A stretch of 64,000 nucleotides of DNA, taken from assembly GCF_000429905.1 (NCBI RefSeq), contig NZ_AUCT01000009.1, forward strand, positions 1-64,000. Direction: 5' to 3'. Position 1 is the stretch's first letter, and every line of letters begins with the position of its first letter. Both the position numbers and the translations under genes were made by a program. The notes below the pieces were generated by a model. The model was not told the DNA's origin. It searched no databases and saw only the letters and a list, made by a program, of their open reading frames with translations. This stretch comes from Desulfatibacillum aliphaticivorans DSM 15576 (lineage in GTDB: Bacteria > Desulfobacterota > Desulfobacteria > Desulfobacterales > Desulfatibacillaceae). Below, one piece after another: positions 54,365 to 64,000 of this stretch.

Positions 54365-55267
54365 TTAAATTGAGGGCCTCCGCCAGGAAAGAAGCCAGAC
54401 CCCGCCGAATAGGCATGCAAGAATAACATCCAGGCCCATCCACCAGGATCGGGTTCTGCTAAACCAATGGTCGCGAGGCTTTACTTTTAAAGTTGTCGTG
54501 GAAAGCAAACAGCGATGATAGCCGCCGTCGTCATACTCCAGGATGAAAAACAGTGCATGATCCCCAGCCCTGTCAGCCAGGTTTTCCACTTCAAAGTCCA
54601 CCAGGACGGGCTTGCCGGGAAGCAGCGTAAGGCTGCGCAAGGGTTTTTCACAGGACAGAGAGTCCGGCGCGGCCAGACGCGCTTTTGCTTGGATGACGTT
54701 TTGGGTCGTGTTGGTCAGGGTAATCAGTATAAGAGGATTTGCGCTGCCGGGCTTTTCCCGGAGTTTAGCCTGGACTCCAGCCTCGGGCGCGCCGGGCGTC
54801 TTAACGACTATTCCCGCCAGGGAGGAAAAGGGCAGGCTGTTCATGTCCCTGTAGCCGATGTGCAAAATAGCCGGAAAAGATCCCTGAACGCCCTGGGGAA
54901 GCTCCAGCGTGTAGGTAAACACCACGCACTGTTTGGAGTCAAGTTTATCCGCGCTGCTTTGCAATTGAAGGCCGTGATAGTCAAGAAGACTGGCCGCTCC
55001 GGCCTTTTTGACGTTTTCGATCACTTTTTCACGCGGGACGGCCTGGCCGGTGAATGTTTTCCCCAACACCTCCAGTTCGGCCGTCACAAAGTTGGCGGGG
55101 TCGTTGCCCAGGTTGGAGATTCTGGCAGCTATCTCCACGCGATTGCCCGTGGACTGGGCGCCAAGCTGGGTTTCGAGGGTTACATACCCGGCGGAGCACG
55201 GGACGGCGAAGATCGTAAGCAGCAAAATTACGGAAAGCCAAAACGTCCTTGAAATTTGCATGGGCAT
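54365..55267 (-). CDS. Secreted, membrane-anchored protein of unknown function
   Basis: 300 residues: signal peptide (TFWLSVILLLTIFAVPCSA), a long beta-rich periplasmic part suggestive of two Ig-like domains, and a C-terminal helix (GLDVILACLFGGVWLLSW). It follows fabD on the same strand by 27 bases. Function unknown. Confidence 0.7.
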   Translation of the reverse strand: MPMQISRTFWLSVILLLTIFAVPCSAGYVTLETQLGAQSTGNRVEIAARISNLGNDPANFVTAELEVLGKTFTGQAVPREKVIENVKKAGAASLLDYHGLQLQSSADKLDSKQCVVFTYTLELPQGVQGSFPAILHIGYRDMNSLPFSSLAGIVVKTPGAPEAGVQAKLREKPGSANPLILITLTNTTQNVIQAKARLAAPDSLSCEKPLRSLTLLPGKPVLVDFEVENLADRAGDHALFFILEYDDGGYHRCLLSTTTLKVKPRDHWFSRTRSWWMGLDVILACLFGGVWLLSWRRPSI

Positions 55268-55294
55268 GATTTTTCCCCGGCTTGATTATATGTT

Positions 55295-56236
55295 TTAGGC
55301 GACGGCTTTCAAAAATGCCTCCAGGCTTTTCAAGTCCTGCACATTATGGACGACGCAAGGCCTTTCCTTGTCGTCCAGGACTTTTTTAACCATGCCCGTA
55401 AGTACATTTTTGGGGCCGATTTCCACAAAGACTTCCGTCCCGGACGCCTGCATGCCAAGCAGGGAGTCGCACCACTTGACAGGGCTGGTCAACTGGACCG
55501 CCATAATATCCTTGAGCTCGGCGGCGTCGGCGCAGGGCTTGCCGGTTACGTTCATCACCACCGGGCATTCGGGTTTGTTAAAGGCGAACTCGTCCAGGTA
55601 GGCGGCGAATTCCTCTTTGGCGCCTTGCATCAATGCGCTGTGCCAGGCGCCGCTCACTTTCAGGGGAATGGCCCGGGCTTTTTGCTCCTTGGCCAAAGCG
55701 CAGGCCTGCCTGACCCCTTCTGGCGAGCCGGTGATGACGATCTGGTTTTGGGTGTTGTGGTTGGCTACGGAAACGATCCCGGCGCTTTGCGCCTGCTCCA
55801 CAATGGCTGACACCGCCTTGATTTCCAGCCCCATGACAGCCGCCATGGTTCCTTTATTGGCGCAGGCCTCCCGATGCATCAACTCGCCCCGTTTAAAGAC
55901 CAGCTTAAAGCAATCCTCGGCGGAAATGGCCCCCGCGCATTTAAGAGCGCTGTACTCCCCAAGGCTGTGACCGGCCGTCAACGAGGGTTTGACGCCCTCC
56001 CTGACTATAGCTTCCATACAGGCCAGGTTAACGGCCGTAATGGCCGGCTGAAGGTTGACGGTTTCCGTCAGGTCTTCCATGGGGCCGTTAAAGCACAGGC
56101 GCCGGATATGGCGCTTGCACAACTCCTCCACCATATCGAAAAGTTCGCGGACGAAAACGAATTCGTCGTGAAAATCCTGCCCCATGCCCACAAACTGGGA
56201 GCCCTGGCCGGGAAACATGAAAACCGTGTTATTCAC
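55295..56236 (-). CDS. fabD: Malonyl-CoA:ACP transacylase
   Basis: 313 residues with FMFPGQGSQFVGMGQD, the nucleophile motif TAGHSLGEYSAL and the catalytic His segment SGAWHSALM. It loads malonate onto ACP for fatty acid synthesis. Other fab genes are not adjacent; it sits seven bases after hemA. Confidence 0.95.
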   Translation of the reverse strand: MNNTVFMFPGQGSQFVGMGQDFHDEFVFVRELFDMVEELCKRHIRRLCFNGPMEDLTETVNLQPAITAVNLACMEAIVREGVKPSLTAGHSLGEYSALKCAGAISAEDCFKLVFKRGELMHREACANKGTMAAVMGLEIKAVSAIVEQAQSAGIVSVANHNTQNQIVITGSPEGVRQACALAKEQKARAIPLKVSGAWHSALMQGAKEEFAAYLDEFAFNKPECPVVMNVTGKPCADAAELKDIMAVQLTSPVKWCDSLLGMQASGTEVFVEIGPKNVLTGMVKKVLDDKERPCVVHNVQDLKSLEAFLKAVA

Positions 56237-56242
56237 TATAGT

Positions 56243-57547
56243 TTACTCCTCGTCCGGCGTAAAATTGTCCCCATTCTGGGAATTGTTCAAATTAAATATG
56301 TCCCGGGTAAAGCCAAGGACTTCCTTTTTTTGCTTTTCCCTATGCCCGCCCGCCTTTAAAAATTGTATGGGGTCGTGCATCACCTTGTTGATAATGGACT
56401 GGGTCAACCGGTCGATGGCTTCCTTTCCATTTTCATCCAGGCCGGAAACATGGGCCAGGGTTTTGGCCATTTCGGTCTGGCGGATGGCCTCCAGCTTTTT
56501 CTGGAGGCTGACTATGGTGGGGACGATGTCCAGCCCCTCCAGCCAGGTGCGGTATTTGATGACGTTTTCGTCCACAATGCGCTCCGCCCGCACCGCTTCT
56601 TTTTGCCTTTCGTCGATATTGCGGTCGATCACGCCTTGCAGGTCGTCAATGTCATACACGAAATTATTGGAAAGATTGTTGATGGCCGGGTCGATGTCCC
56701 TGGGCACGGCGATGTCGATGAAGAACAACGGCCTGTTTTTCCTGGCCCGCAGCACCTTCTTTACGTCCTTTTTTTCAAGCACGTAGCCGGGAGCGCCCGT
56801 GGAGCTGATGATGATGTCCGCAATTTTAAGGTGCTCCTCCACTTCTTCCAGCCGGATCGGCGTTCCACGGAACCTCTGGGCCAAAGAAACGGCTCTTTCA
56901 AAGGTGCGGTTGGCTACAAAAACGCCCGCTGCGCGATGGTTTAACAAGTGCTCCACGGCCAGCTCCGCCATTTCGCCCGCGCCGATGAGCAGCACCTTCT
57001 TGTCCGTCAGCTCCCCGAAAATCTTTCGAGCCAGCTCCACCGCCGCGTAACTGATGGACACGGCGTGGTCCCCAATGCCGGTTTCCTTCCTGACCCGTTT
57101 GGCGGTCATGAAGCAGCGGTGCATAAGCCGGTTGAGGACTGCTCCCGTTGTTTTTGCCTGGGTGGCGAGCCTGTACGATTCCTTCATTTGCCCCAGGATC
57201 TGGGGTTCCCCCAGCACCATGGAATCCAGGCTGGAGGCCACCCTGAAAACATGCTGAACCGCCTCGTCGCCCTTATACACAAACAGGTTTTGCTCAAAAT
57301 TTTCCAACGGCATGCTTTTGGTGCGGGAAAAGAAATCCTTGATAGCCGAAACGCCTTCGTCCGGATCCTGGCAAGCCGCCGCAACCTCCACCCGGTTGCA
57401 GGTGGAAATCAACACGGCTTCCGTGAGTTCAGGAATCCGGCTGAGCTCTTTTAACCCGGCGTCGGCTTCCAAAGAGTCAAAGGCGAAGCACTCGCGGATA
57501 TCAACCGGGGCTGTTTTATGATTTAAGCCTACTAATACAATATCCAT
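56243..57547 (-). CDS. hemA: Glutamyl-tRNA reductase
   Basis: 434 residues. Nucleophile Cys in LISTCNRVEV, NADPH domain with VLLIGAGEMAELAVEHL, and a C-terminal dimerisation helix. First step of the C5 route to tetrapyrroles (heme, siroheme). It lies one base after ccsA in a minus-strand cluster. Confidence 0.96.
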   Translation of the reverse strand: MDIVLVGLNHKTAPVDIRECFAFDSLEADAGLKELSRIPELTEAVLISTCNRVEVAAACQDPDEGVSAIKDFFSRTKSMPLENFEQNLFVYKGDEAVQHVFRVASSLDSMVLGEPQILGQMKESYRLATQAKTTGAVLNRLMHRCFMTAKRVRKETGIGDHAVSISYAAVELARKIFGELTDKKVLLIGAGEMAELAVEHLLNHRAAGVFVANRTFERAVSLAQRFRGTPIRLEEVEEHLKIADIIISSTGAPGYVLEKKDVKKVLRARKNRPLFFIDIAVPRDIDPAINNLSNNFVYDIDDLQGVIDRNIDERQKEAVRAERIVDENVIKYRTWLEGLDIVPTIVSLQKKLEAIRQTEMAKTLAHVSGLDENGKEAIDRLTQSIINKVMHDPIQFLKAGGHREKQKKEVLGFTRDIFNLNNSQNGDNFTPDEE

Positions 57548-57548
57548 A

Positions 57549-58361
57549 TCAAAACTTGGTGAACTGCGTATGATGGCCGAGTAAAAAGAAATTTACGCCA
57601 AAGGTTATAAGAACAACCGCCAGCCCGATTATGGCCATGACCGCCGCGCGTTTTCCTCTCCAGCCCACGGTAAGGCGCTCGTGAAGCAGGGCTGCGTAAA
57701 ACAGCCACGTCACCACGGACCAAAGCTCCTTGGGGTCCCAACTCCACCATTTGCCCCAAACCGACTGGGCGTAGATAAAGCCGGCTATCATGCCGAAGGT
57801 GAGCATGGGAAACCCAAAGGCCACGCATGCATACCCCATCTTGTCCAGAACTTCCAGGGAAGGAAGCCTGTGATATATAAAACCATGCTGCTTTTTCTTG
57901 ATGGCTCTTTCCTGCATGAGATAGATAATCCCCACGCAGGCGGCCAGGATAAAGGCTCCGTCGCCCAAAAATATGGCCGTGATGTGCACAAATGTCCACA
58001 CGCCTTTTAACAAATCCGGAGACACGGCGGACGAGCCTGAAAACAGGGAGGAGGCTATCATGATTCCGCAAACCAGAGGCGCCACAAAGGCGCCTAAAAC
58101 CATCAAGCGGAAACGCAGATTAAAGCCCACGTAAATCAAGGCTATGGCCCAGGCCGTAAAGCACAGCGTTTCCCGCAGGTTCTCCACCGGCATGATCCCG
58201 GTAACCATAAAACTGGATAGAAGCACAAAGGTTTGAATGCCCAGCCCCAGGACAAAAAAGTAATGCCCGACTTTGTGGTAAATCTCCTGATGAAAAATCA
58301 GGTATCCCAGGTATCCGAAAAAACCCGTTACATAGGCTGATAAAGCAAGAACAAACAGCAT
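57549..58361 (-). CDS. System II cytochrome c biogenesis protein CcsA/HemX type
   Basis: 270 residues, about eight helices, with the tryptophan-rich heme-handling motif WGKWWSWDPKELWSVVTW. It either presents heme for cytochrome c assembly (CcsA) or stabilises HemA (HemX); the neighbouring hemA fits both. Confidence 0.87.
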   Translation of the reverse strand: MLFVLALSAYVTGFFGYLGYLIFHQEIYHKVGHYFFVLGLGIQTFVLLSSFMVTGIMPVENLRETLCFTAWAIALIYVGFNLRFRLMVLGAFVAPLVCGIMIASSLFSGSSAVSPDLLKGVWTFVHITAIFLGDGAFILAACVGIIYLMQERAIKKKQHGFIYHRLPSLEVLDKMGYACVAFGFPMLTFGMIAGFIYAQSVWGKWWSWDPKELWSVVTWLFYAALLHERLTVGWRGKRAAVMAIIGLAVVLITFGVNFFLLGHHTQFTKF

Positions 58362-58404
58362 ATAAAAATCGCCTCCGTTAAACCGGAATAAACAACCTTA
58401 GCAC

Positions 58405-59217
58405 TCAGGGCTGTCTTTCGCCGCGCCACCTTATGGTGAGAGCGTCGCCCTCCACCTCATATCCTTCCAGGCGGGAGAAAAAATTCATGCCGAGCAAAGA
58501 CTCGTCCAACTCGGAATCATTAACATAGGCCGGCAGATTATCCAGGACAAAACCCGCAACCCGCAGTTCGTCCAACTCAATCCTGGCGGTGTCAACCAGC
58601 CCGTTGGCCGTTGAGGCCTGCCTGTCGTAAATCAAGTTATCCGTATCAAAACCGGCCCTTTCCGCGTCCCTTTTGGCCAGAACCACGTTCGTGGCGCCCG
58701 TATCCGCCAAAAAAATGACCGGAACCCCGTTCACCTGCCCCTGAAGATAAAAGTGACCGTTGCTGGCCTTTTTATAAACATGGGAGTTTTCAGAAACCGC
58801 CATGCCCTGGTCGGGAACCAGCACGGAAACCACCCTGTCTTTCACGGCGCCCAATTCCGCTTTATAGGCGTATAGGGTCACGCAGGCCAATATAATGCCA
58901 AACCAGGTCAGCGCCTGTTTGGCGTATGTTCTCAGCCCATTACCCGATAGAGACCGAACCCAGAATGCAATGAAAATTGTCATGGCGCCCGCCCAGACAA
59001 CATCGCCCTTGTCAAAGCCTGTAACCGCACCCCGGGTTTTCGTGAAGAAAAAAATCAGCCCGAATCCAAAAATAAGCGTAACCACGAAAGCAATGGATCC
59101 TGAGCGGGAGGATTCCGGTTTTTCAGAATCCTCTATGGGCTCGGAAACGCCGGAATCCGTATACTTCGCCCAAGGGTTGGCGTCATCCCGGTTCTGTCTT
59201 TTGGGCGTCTGGCTCAC
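58405..59217 (-). CDS. Membrane-anchored retropepsin-like aspartic protease
   Basis: 270 residues. Two membrane helices (residues about 41-60 and 72-115), then a clan AA domain: GQVNGVPVIFLADTGATNVVLAKRDAERAG with the catalytic DTGA, and a late DESLLGMNFFSRLEGYEV, typical of the small single-domain aspartic proteases (TIGR02281-like). It would act as a dimer. The four-base overlap with the siroheme gene suggests co-translation. Substrate unknown. Confidence 0.8.
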   Translation of the reverse strand: MSQTPKRQNRDDANPWAKYTDSGVSEPIEDSEKPESSRSGSIAFVVTLIFGFGLIFFFTKTRGAVTGFDKGDVVWAGAMTIFIAFWVRSLSGNGLRTYAKQALTWFGIILACVTLYAYKAELGAVKDRVVSVLVPDQGMAVSENSHVYKKASNGHFYLQGQVNGVPVIFLADTGATNVVLAKRDAERAGFDTDNLIYDRQASTANGLVDTARIELDELRVAGFVLDNLPAYVNDSELDESLLGMNFFSRLEGYEVEGDALTIRWRGERQP

Positions 59218-59906
59218 TCAGCCTCCGTGCATTCAAATCTGTCGTTCAGACCTCCCACCAACTCGCGAATGGAATAGCCCGCTCCTAAAACTTGCTCCAA
59301 CAGTGCGTCAGCCCCGTCTTCGTCCCGGGCGGCCAGAAGATCCAAAAGGCCGCCGCCGATCAACCGGTTGAACAGGCCTTTATGCTCCTCCGGGGCGTGG
59401 GATTGGGCCAGCAGCTTTTTTCTGACGGCGCCCATGAGTTCCAGGAAGACGCCGTACTCCGCCCCGAACATGCATTGCAGATCCTGGCGGATTTTCTTTG
59501 CAAAAGCCGGACTTTGCCCGCACGTGGATATAGCTATCACCAAATCCTTTTGATTGACAATGGACGGCAAAATAAAATTGCAGTCCCCGGGCCGGTCGGC
59601 AATATTGCATAACAGATTGTTTTGATGCGCGTCCCGGCTGATTTTTTCGTTTAAATCCGCGTCGTCCGTGGCGCCGATCAATAAAAAAGCCCCGTCCAGA
59701 TCCGCGCTTTTGTACCCCCTGGCATGCAGGATGATTTCCCCCTGAGCGGCCAGGTCCACAAGGGAATCATGGGCCTGGGGGCTGATTACCGTAACCCTGG
59801 CCCCGCATTCCAGCAAGGTTTTCACCTTGCGGGCGCCCACGGCGCCGCCTCCGATCACCACGCATTTTTTGTCCGTGACGTCCAGCATCACCGGATAATA
59901 ACGCAT
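59214..59906 (-). CDS. Precorrin-2 dehydrogenase/sirohydrochlorin ferrochelatase-type (siroheme synthase N-terminal)
   Basis: 230 residues: YYPVMLDVTDKKCVVIGGGAVGARKVKTLLECGARV, LIGATDDADLN and VIAISTCGQSPAFAKKIRQDL match the N-terminal half of CysG and Met8p, without the methyltransferase. It makes sirohydrochlorin, and perhaps siroheme for dissimilatory sulfite reductase. ATG 59906 overlaps the upstream stop (TGATG). Confidence 0.9.
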   Translation of the reverse strand: MRYYPVMLDVTDKKCVVIGGGAVGARKVKTLLECGARVTVISPQAHDSLVDLAAQGEIILHARGYKSADLDGAFLLIGATDDADLNEKISRDAHQNNLLCNIADRPGDCNFILPSIVNQKDLVIAISTCGQSPAFAKKIRQDLQCMFGAEYGVFLELMGAVRKKLLAQSHAPEEHKGLFNRLIGGGLLDLLAARDEDGADALLEQVLGAGYSIRELVGGLNDRFECTEAE

Positions 59907-60667
59907 CAGATTAGGATCTCCATCAGGTCTTGAGCCAGGTCCAAAGGGCCGCTCCAGGTCTTTCGGCATTGGTCGAAAACGGGCGCCTCGTCGCATTCCG
60001 GGTAGAAATGCGTAAGAACCAGCTTTTTCACTTCCGCCAGGGCGGCGATTTCTCCCGCCTGGGAGGGCGTCAAATGCCCCGGAACCTTATTCTCGTCAGG
60101 CAGTGCGCACTCGCACAGCAAAAGGTCTGCGCCCCGGGCCAGATCGATCAGGTCCTGGCAATAATCCGTATCCCCGGAATACACAAAGGACTTGCTTCCG
60201 GCGTTGATTCGGAAGCCCACGCTTTGATCCGTATGCTCCATGGGCCGCGTTTCCACGGTAAAATCCGCAAAGTCCCGCCGATCCGGCCCGTCAGCGTCCA
60301 CTTCCAGGATTTCCATGATTCCCGGATCCAGGACTATCCAGTCGCCAAATGCGCTTTGCAGGTTTTTGTAAAACTCTTTGAATCCCCTGGCGGCGATTAT
60401 GGAAAAAGGCGTCCGCCGGCCGTATTCCCTCGGGTACTTGGTCGAAAATAAAAAGGGAACGAATTCCCCCACATGGTCCGGGTGCAAATGGCTGTAGAAT
60501 ATATGAGTCACGTCAAGGATCGTATGCCCCGTCTCCAATAGGCGGCGTATGGTTCCGGCCCCGGAATCGAAAAGCAGGCGGCTGCCCCCCACGCTGACCA
60601 GGGCGGAGCACGTGCTTCTCTCTAAGGACGGTACGCAGGTTCCTGATCCTAATATACTGATTTTCAT
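59906..60667 (-). CDS. Metallo-beta-lactamase-fold hydrolase, RNase Z-like
   Basis: 253 residues with KISILGSGTCVPSLERSTCSALV, the metal motif SHLHPDHVGEFV, YSGDTDYC, and a late LTHFYPE. These match the RNase Z/ElaC-like branch, possibly a tRNA 3' processing enzyme or a related phosphodiesterase. Start MKISIL at 60667 was preferred over an upstream frame start at 60742. Confidence 0.83.
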   Translation of the reverse strand: MKISILGSGTCVPSLERSTCSALVSVGGSRLLFDSGAGTIRRLLETGHTILDVTHIFYSHLHPDHVGEFVPFLFSTKYPREYGRRTPFSIIAARGFKEFYKNLQSAFGDWIVLDPGIMEILEVDADGPDRRDFADFTVETRPMEHTDQSVGFRINAGSKSFVYSGDTDYCQDLIDLARGADLLLCECALPDENKVPGHLTPSQAGEIAALAEVKKLVLTHFYPECDEAPVFDQCRKTWSGPLDLAQDLMEILI

Positions 60668-60760
60668 AGACTTTATTCCAGTCATACGACCCATTTTGTT
60701 TTTGCGCACGAAATCCCCATGGAAAAACGCCTTTTTTACCACTTTACCCCTTATCGCGAT

Positions 60761-60788
60761 TTGACAAGGAAACGCAAGTGATTATTTT
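60761..60788 (+). promoter_or_regulatory. Candidate sigma-70 promoter of clpB
   Basis: TTGACA (60761-60766), 16-base spacer, TATTTT (60783-60788). No clear heat-shock (sigma-32, CIRCE) element was seen. Confidence 0.35.
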
Positions 60789-60854
60789 TTGATGAAAGAA
60801 AGATAACTATCCGGTAACTTGGGATATTTCCATTTTATATAAGGAGTCGCACAA

Positions 60855-63443
<2,589 letters not shown>

Positions 63444-63454
63444 CCCGCCGACAA

Positions 63455-63490
63455 AAATCCCGGGGGCTTCGGCCTCCGGGATTTGTCCTT
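63455..63490 (+). terminator. Rho-independent terminator of clpB
   Basis: Arms AAATCCCGG (63455-63463) and CCGGGATTT (63476-63484), with an inner GGGGGC-TTCG-GCC top and a T-rich tail. Confidence 0.85.
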
Positions 63491-63520
63491 TCATTCCCCG
63501 GTGATGCCTGCCATATATTC

Positions 63521-63576
63521 TTGACCACAGTAAAAATATAATATATTTTATACATAAAAGGATTTAATGTATAAAA
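63521..63576 (+). promoter_or_regulatory. hipBA promoter with palindromic operator
   Basis: TTGACC (63521-63526) with a TATTTT-type -10 box at 63544-63549. Overlapping it, TTTTATACAT (63546-63555) and ATGTATAAAA (63567-63576) form a perfect 10-base-arm palindrome spaced by 11 bases, ending one base before the hipB start. Typical of HipB autorepression. Confidence 0.7.
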
Positions 63577-63577
63577 T

Positions 63578-63919
63578 ATGAAACATTCACAGATCGCAAA
63601 AACCAGCCTTTCTCCTCGGGCCGCAGAGAATATTCAAACTTTGGGAGAACGCATTCGAATCGCTAGAAAGCGCCGAGGATGGACCATGGAGCAAATGGCG
63701 TCCAAGATGTACGTCTCAAGGCTCACCCTTGCCCGGCTGGAAAAGGGAGAGCCTGGCGTGTCTTTGGCGGTGCTCGCCTCGGCGCTTTGGGTGTTAGGCC
63801 TGGAAGATGATTTACTGAATGTCTCAGTCCCAGAGAAGGACGCCGTGGGCGTCTATCACGAGCGCCGCCGCCTGCCAAAGCGTGTGCGGGCGGCGCATAC
63901 GGACGAATTGGATTTTTAA
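63578..63919 (+). CDS. HipB-like XRE antitoxin
   Basis: 113 residues. HTH_3 domain with LGERIRIARKRRGWTMEQMASKMYVSRLTLARLEKGEPGVSLAVLASAL shown in two motifs (reading helix VSRLTLARLEKG). Acidic and basic tail ends DELDF. It is followed two bases later by a HipA-like start. It likely neutralises HipA and represses its own promoter. Confidence 0.85.
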   Translation: MKHSQIAKTSLSPRAAENIQTLGERIRIARKRRGWTMEQMASKMYVSRLTLARLEKGEPGVSLAVLASALWVLGLEDDLLNVSVPEKDAVGVYHERRRLPKRVRAAHTDELDF

Positions 63920-63921
63920 TC

Positions 63922-64000
63922 ATGGCGGAAAGAAAAACCACGGTTTTTGTTTATCTTCCGGGAGAGACGCAGGCCGTCCCGGCCGGAATCTTCACCCATA
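63922..64000 (+). CDS. HipA-like kinase toxin, partial (runs off the window)
   Basis: 26 codons visible: VFVYLPGETQAVPAGIF, the strand-loop start of HipA N-subdomains. HipA kinases phosphorylate glutamyl-tRNA synthetase and cause dormancy. Only the start is seen, so it is named from context with hipB. Confidence 0.7.
   Translation, partial: MAERKTTVFVYLPGETQAVPAGIFTH

Noticed and set aside
60743..60854. Heat-shock (sigma-32 or CIRCE) promoter for clpB
   Set aside because: No CCCCAT-type -10 or inverted CIRCE arms found; only a weak sigma-70 pattern is listed.

Overview
The window looks like chromosomal DNA from a strictly anaerobic, sulfate-reducer-like member of the Desulfobacterota (former Deltaproteobacteria), perhaps close to Desulfatibacillum. 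This placement is inferred from gene content, not from a search: a PerR/rubredoxin/zinc-ribbon oxygen-defence locus, an iron-sulfur flavoprotein, a fused class I [4Fe-4S] fumarase, System II cytochrome c biogenesis (CcsA) beside HemA and a siroheme-synthase N-terminal protein, and a complete Bat (aerotolerance) operon. Most of the window is GC-rich housekeeping DNA with short intergenic gaps. AT-rich accessory genes sit at about 8.5-10 kb, 24.4-25.2 kb and 43-46 kb. No rRNA, tRNA or CRISPR array was seen.

Layout. 1-1055: left end of an IS66-family element that has beheaded a nadR-like gene. 1073-7773 (minus): DUF429 protein, purF, carB, carA. 8515-9991: a Panacea-like/PemK-like pair that looks like a toxin-antitoxin module. 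10170-13032: a secreted TPR-caspase-like protein whose two catalytic residues are replaced, followed by a secreted SUMF1/FGE-fold protein. 13141-21500: Bat operon (MoxR, DUF58, a DUF4381-like protein, BatA, BatB, BatC, BatD, BatE), then uvrA. 24396-24983: HEPN-like protein. 25189-31389 (minus): proC, ccdA-like, thioredoxin, a PHP/EndoQ-UvrD helicase fusion and a small acidic protein. 31543-34206: CDF transporter, TIGR02757 protein, rubredoxin, Fur/PerR regulator, zinc-ribbon protein. 34395-37933: fumarase, iron-sulfur flavoprotein, rhomboid fused to a DnaJ C-terminal domain. 38184-42912: a Crp/Fnr regulator followed by an epimerase, a ThDP enzyme and an MFS transporter, apparently one catabolic or biosynthetic unit of unknown substrate.

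42913-46418 is a repeat-rich accessory stretch: a 114-bp tandem array of terminator-like hairpins, several REP-like palindromes, and two direct copies of a structured element flanking a small membrane-protein gene, then an unrecognised wHTH-like protein and a YcxB-like protein. From 46505 the window returns to core genes: pfk, kdsD, glnS, cardiolipin synthase, a response regulator, two secreted unknowns, fabD and the tetrapyrrole/cytochrome cluster hemA-ccsA-retropepsin-sirC-MBL. It ends with clpB and the start of a hipBA module behind a perfect 10-bp-arm palindrome.

The items most worth attention are the EndoQ-UvrD fusion with three sliding-clamp-like motifs, the pseudo-caspase/SUMF pair, the candidate Panacea/PemK toxin-antitoxin pair, the rhomboid-DnaJ_C fusion, and the repeats at 43-44.5 kb.
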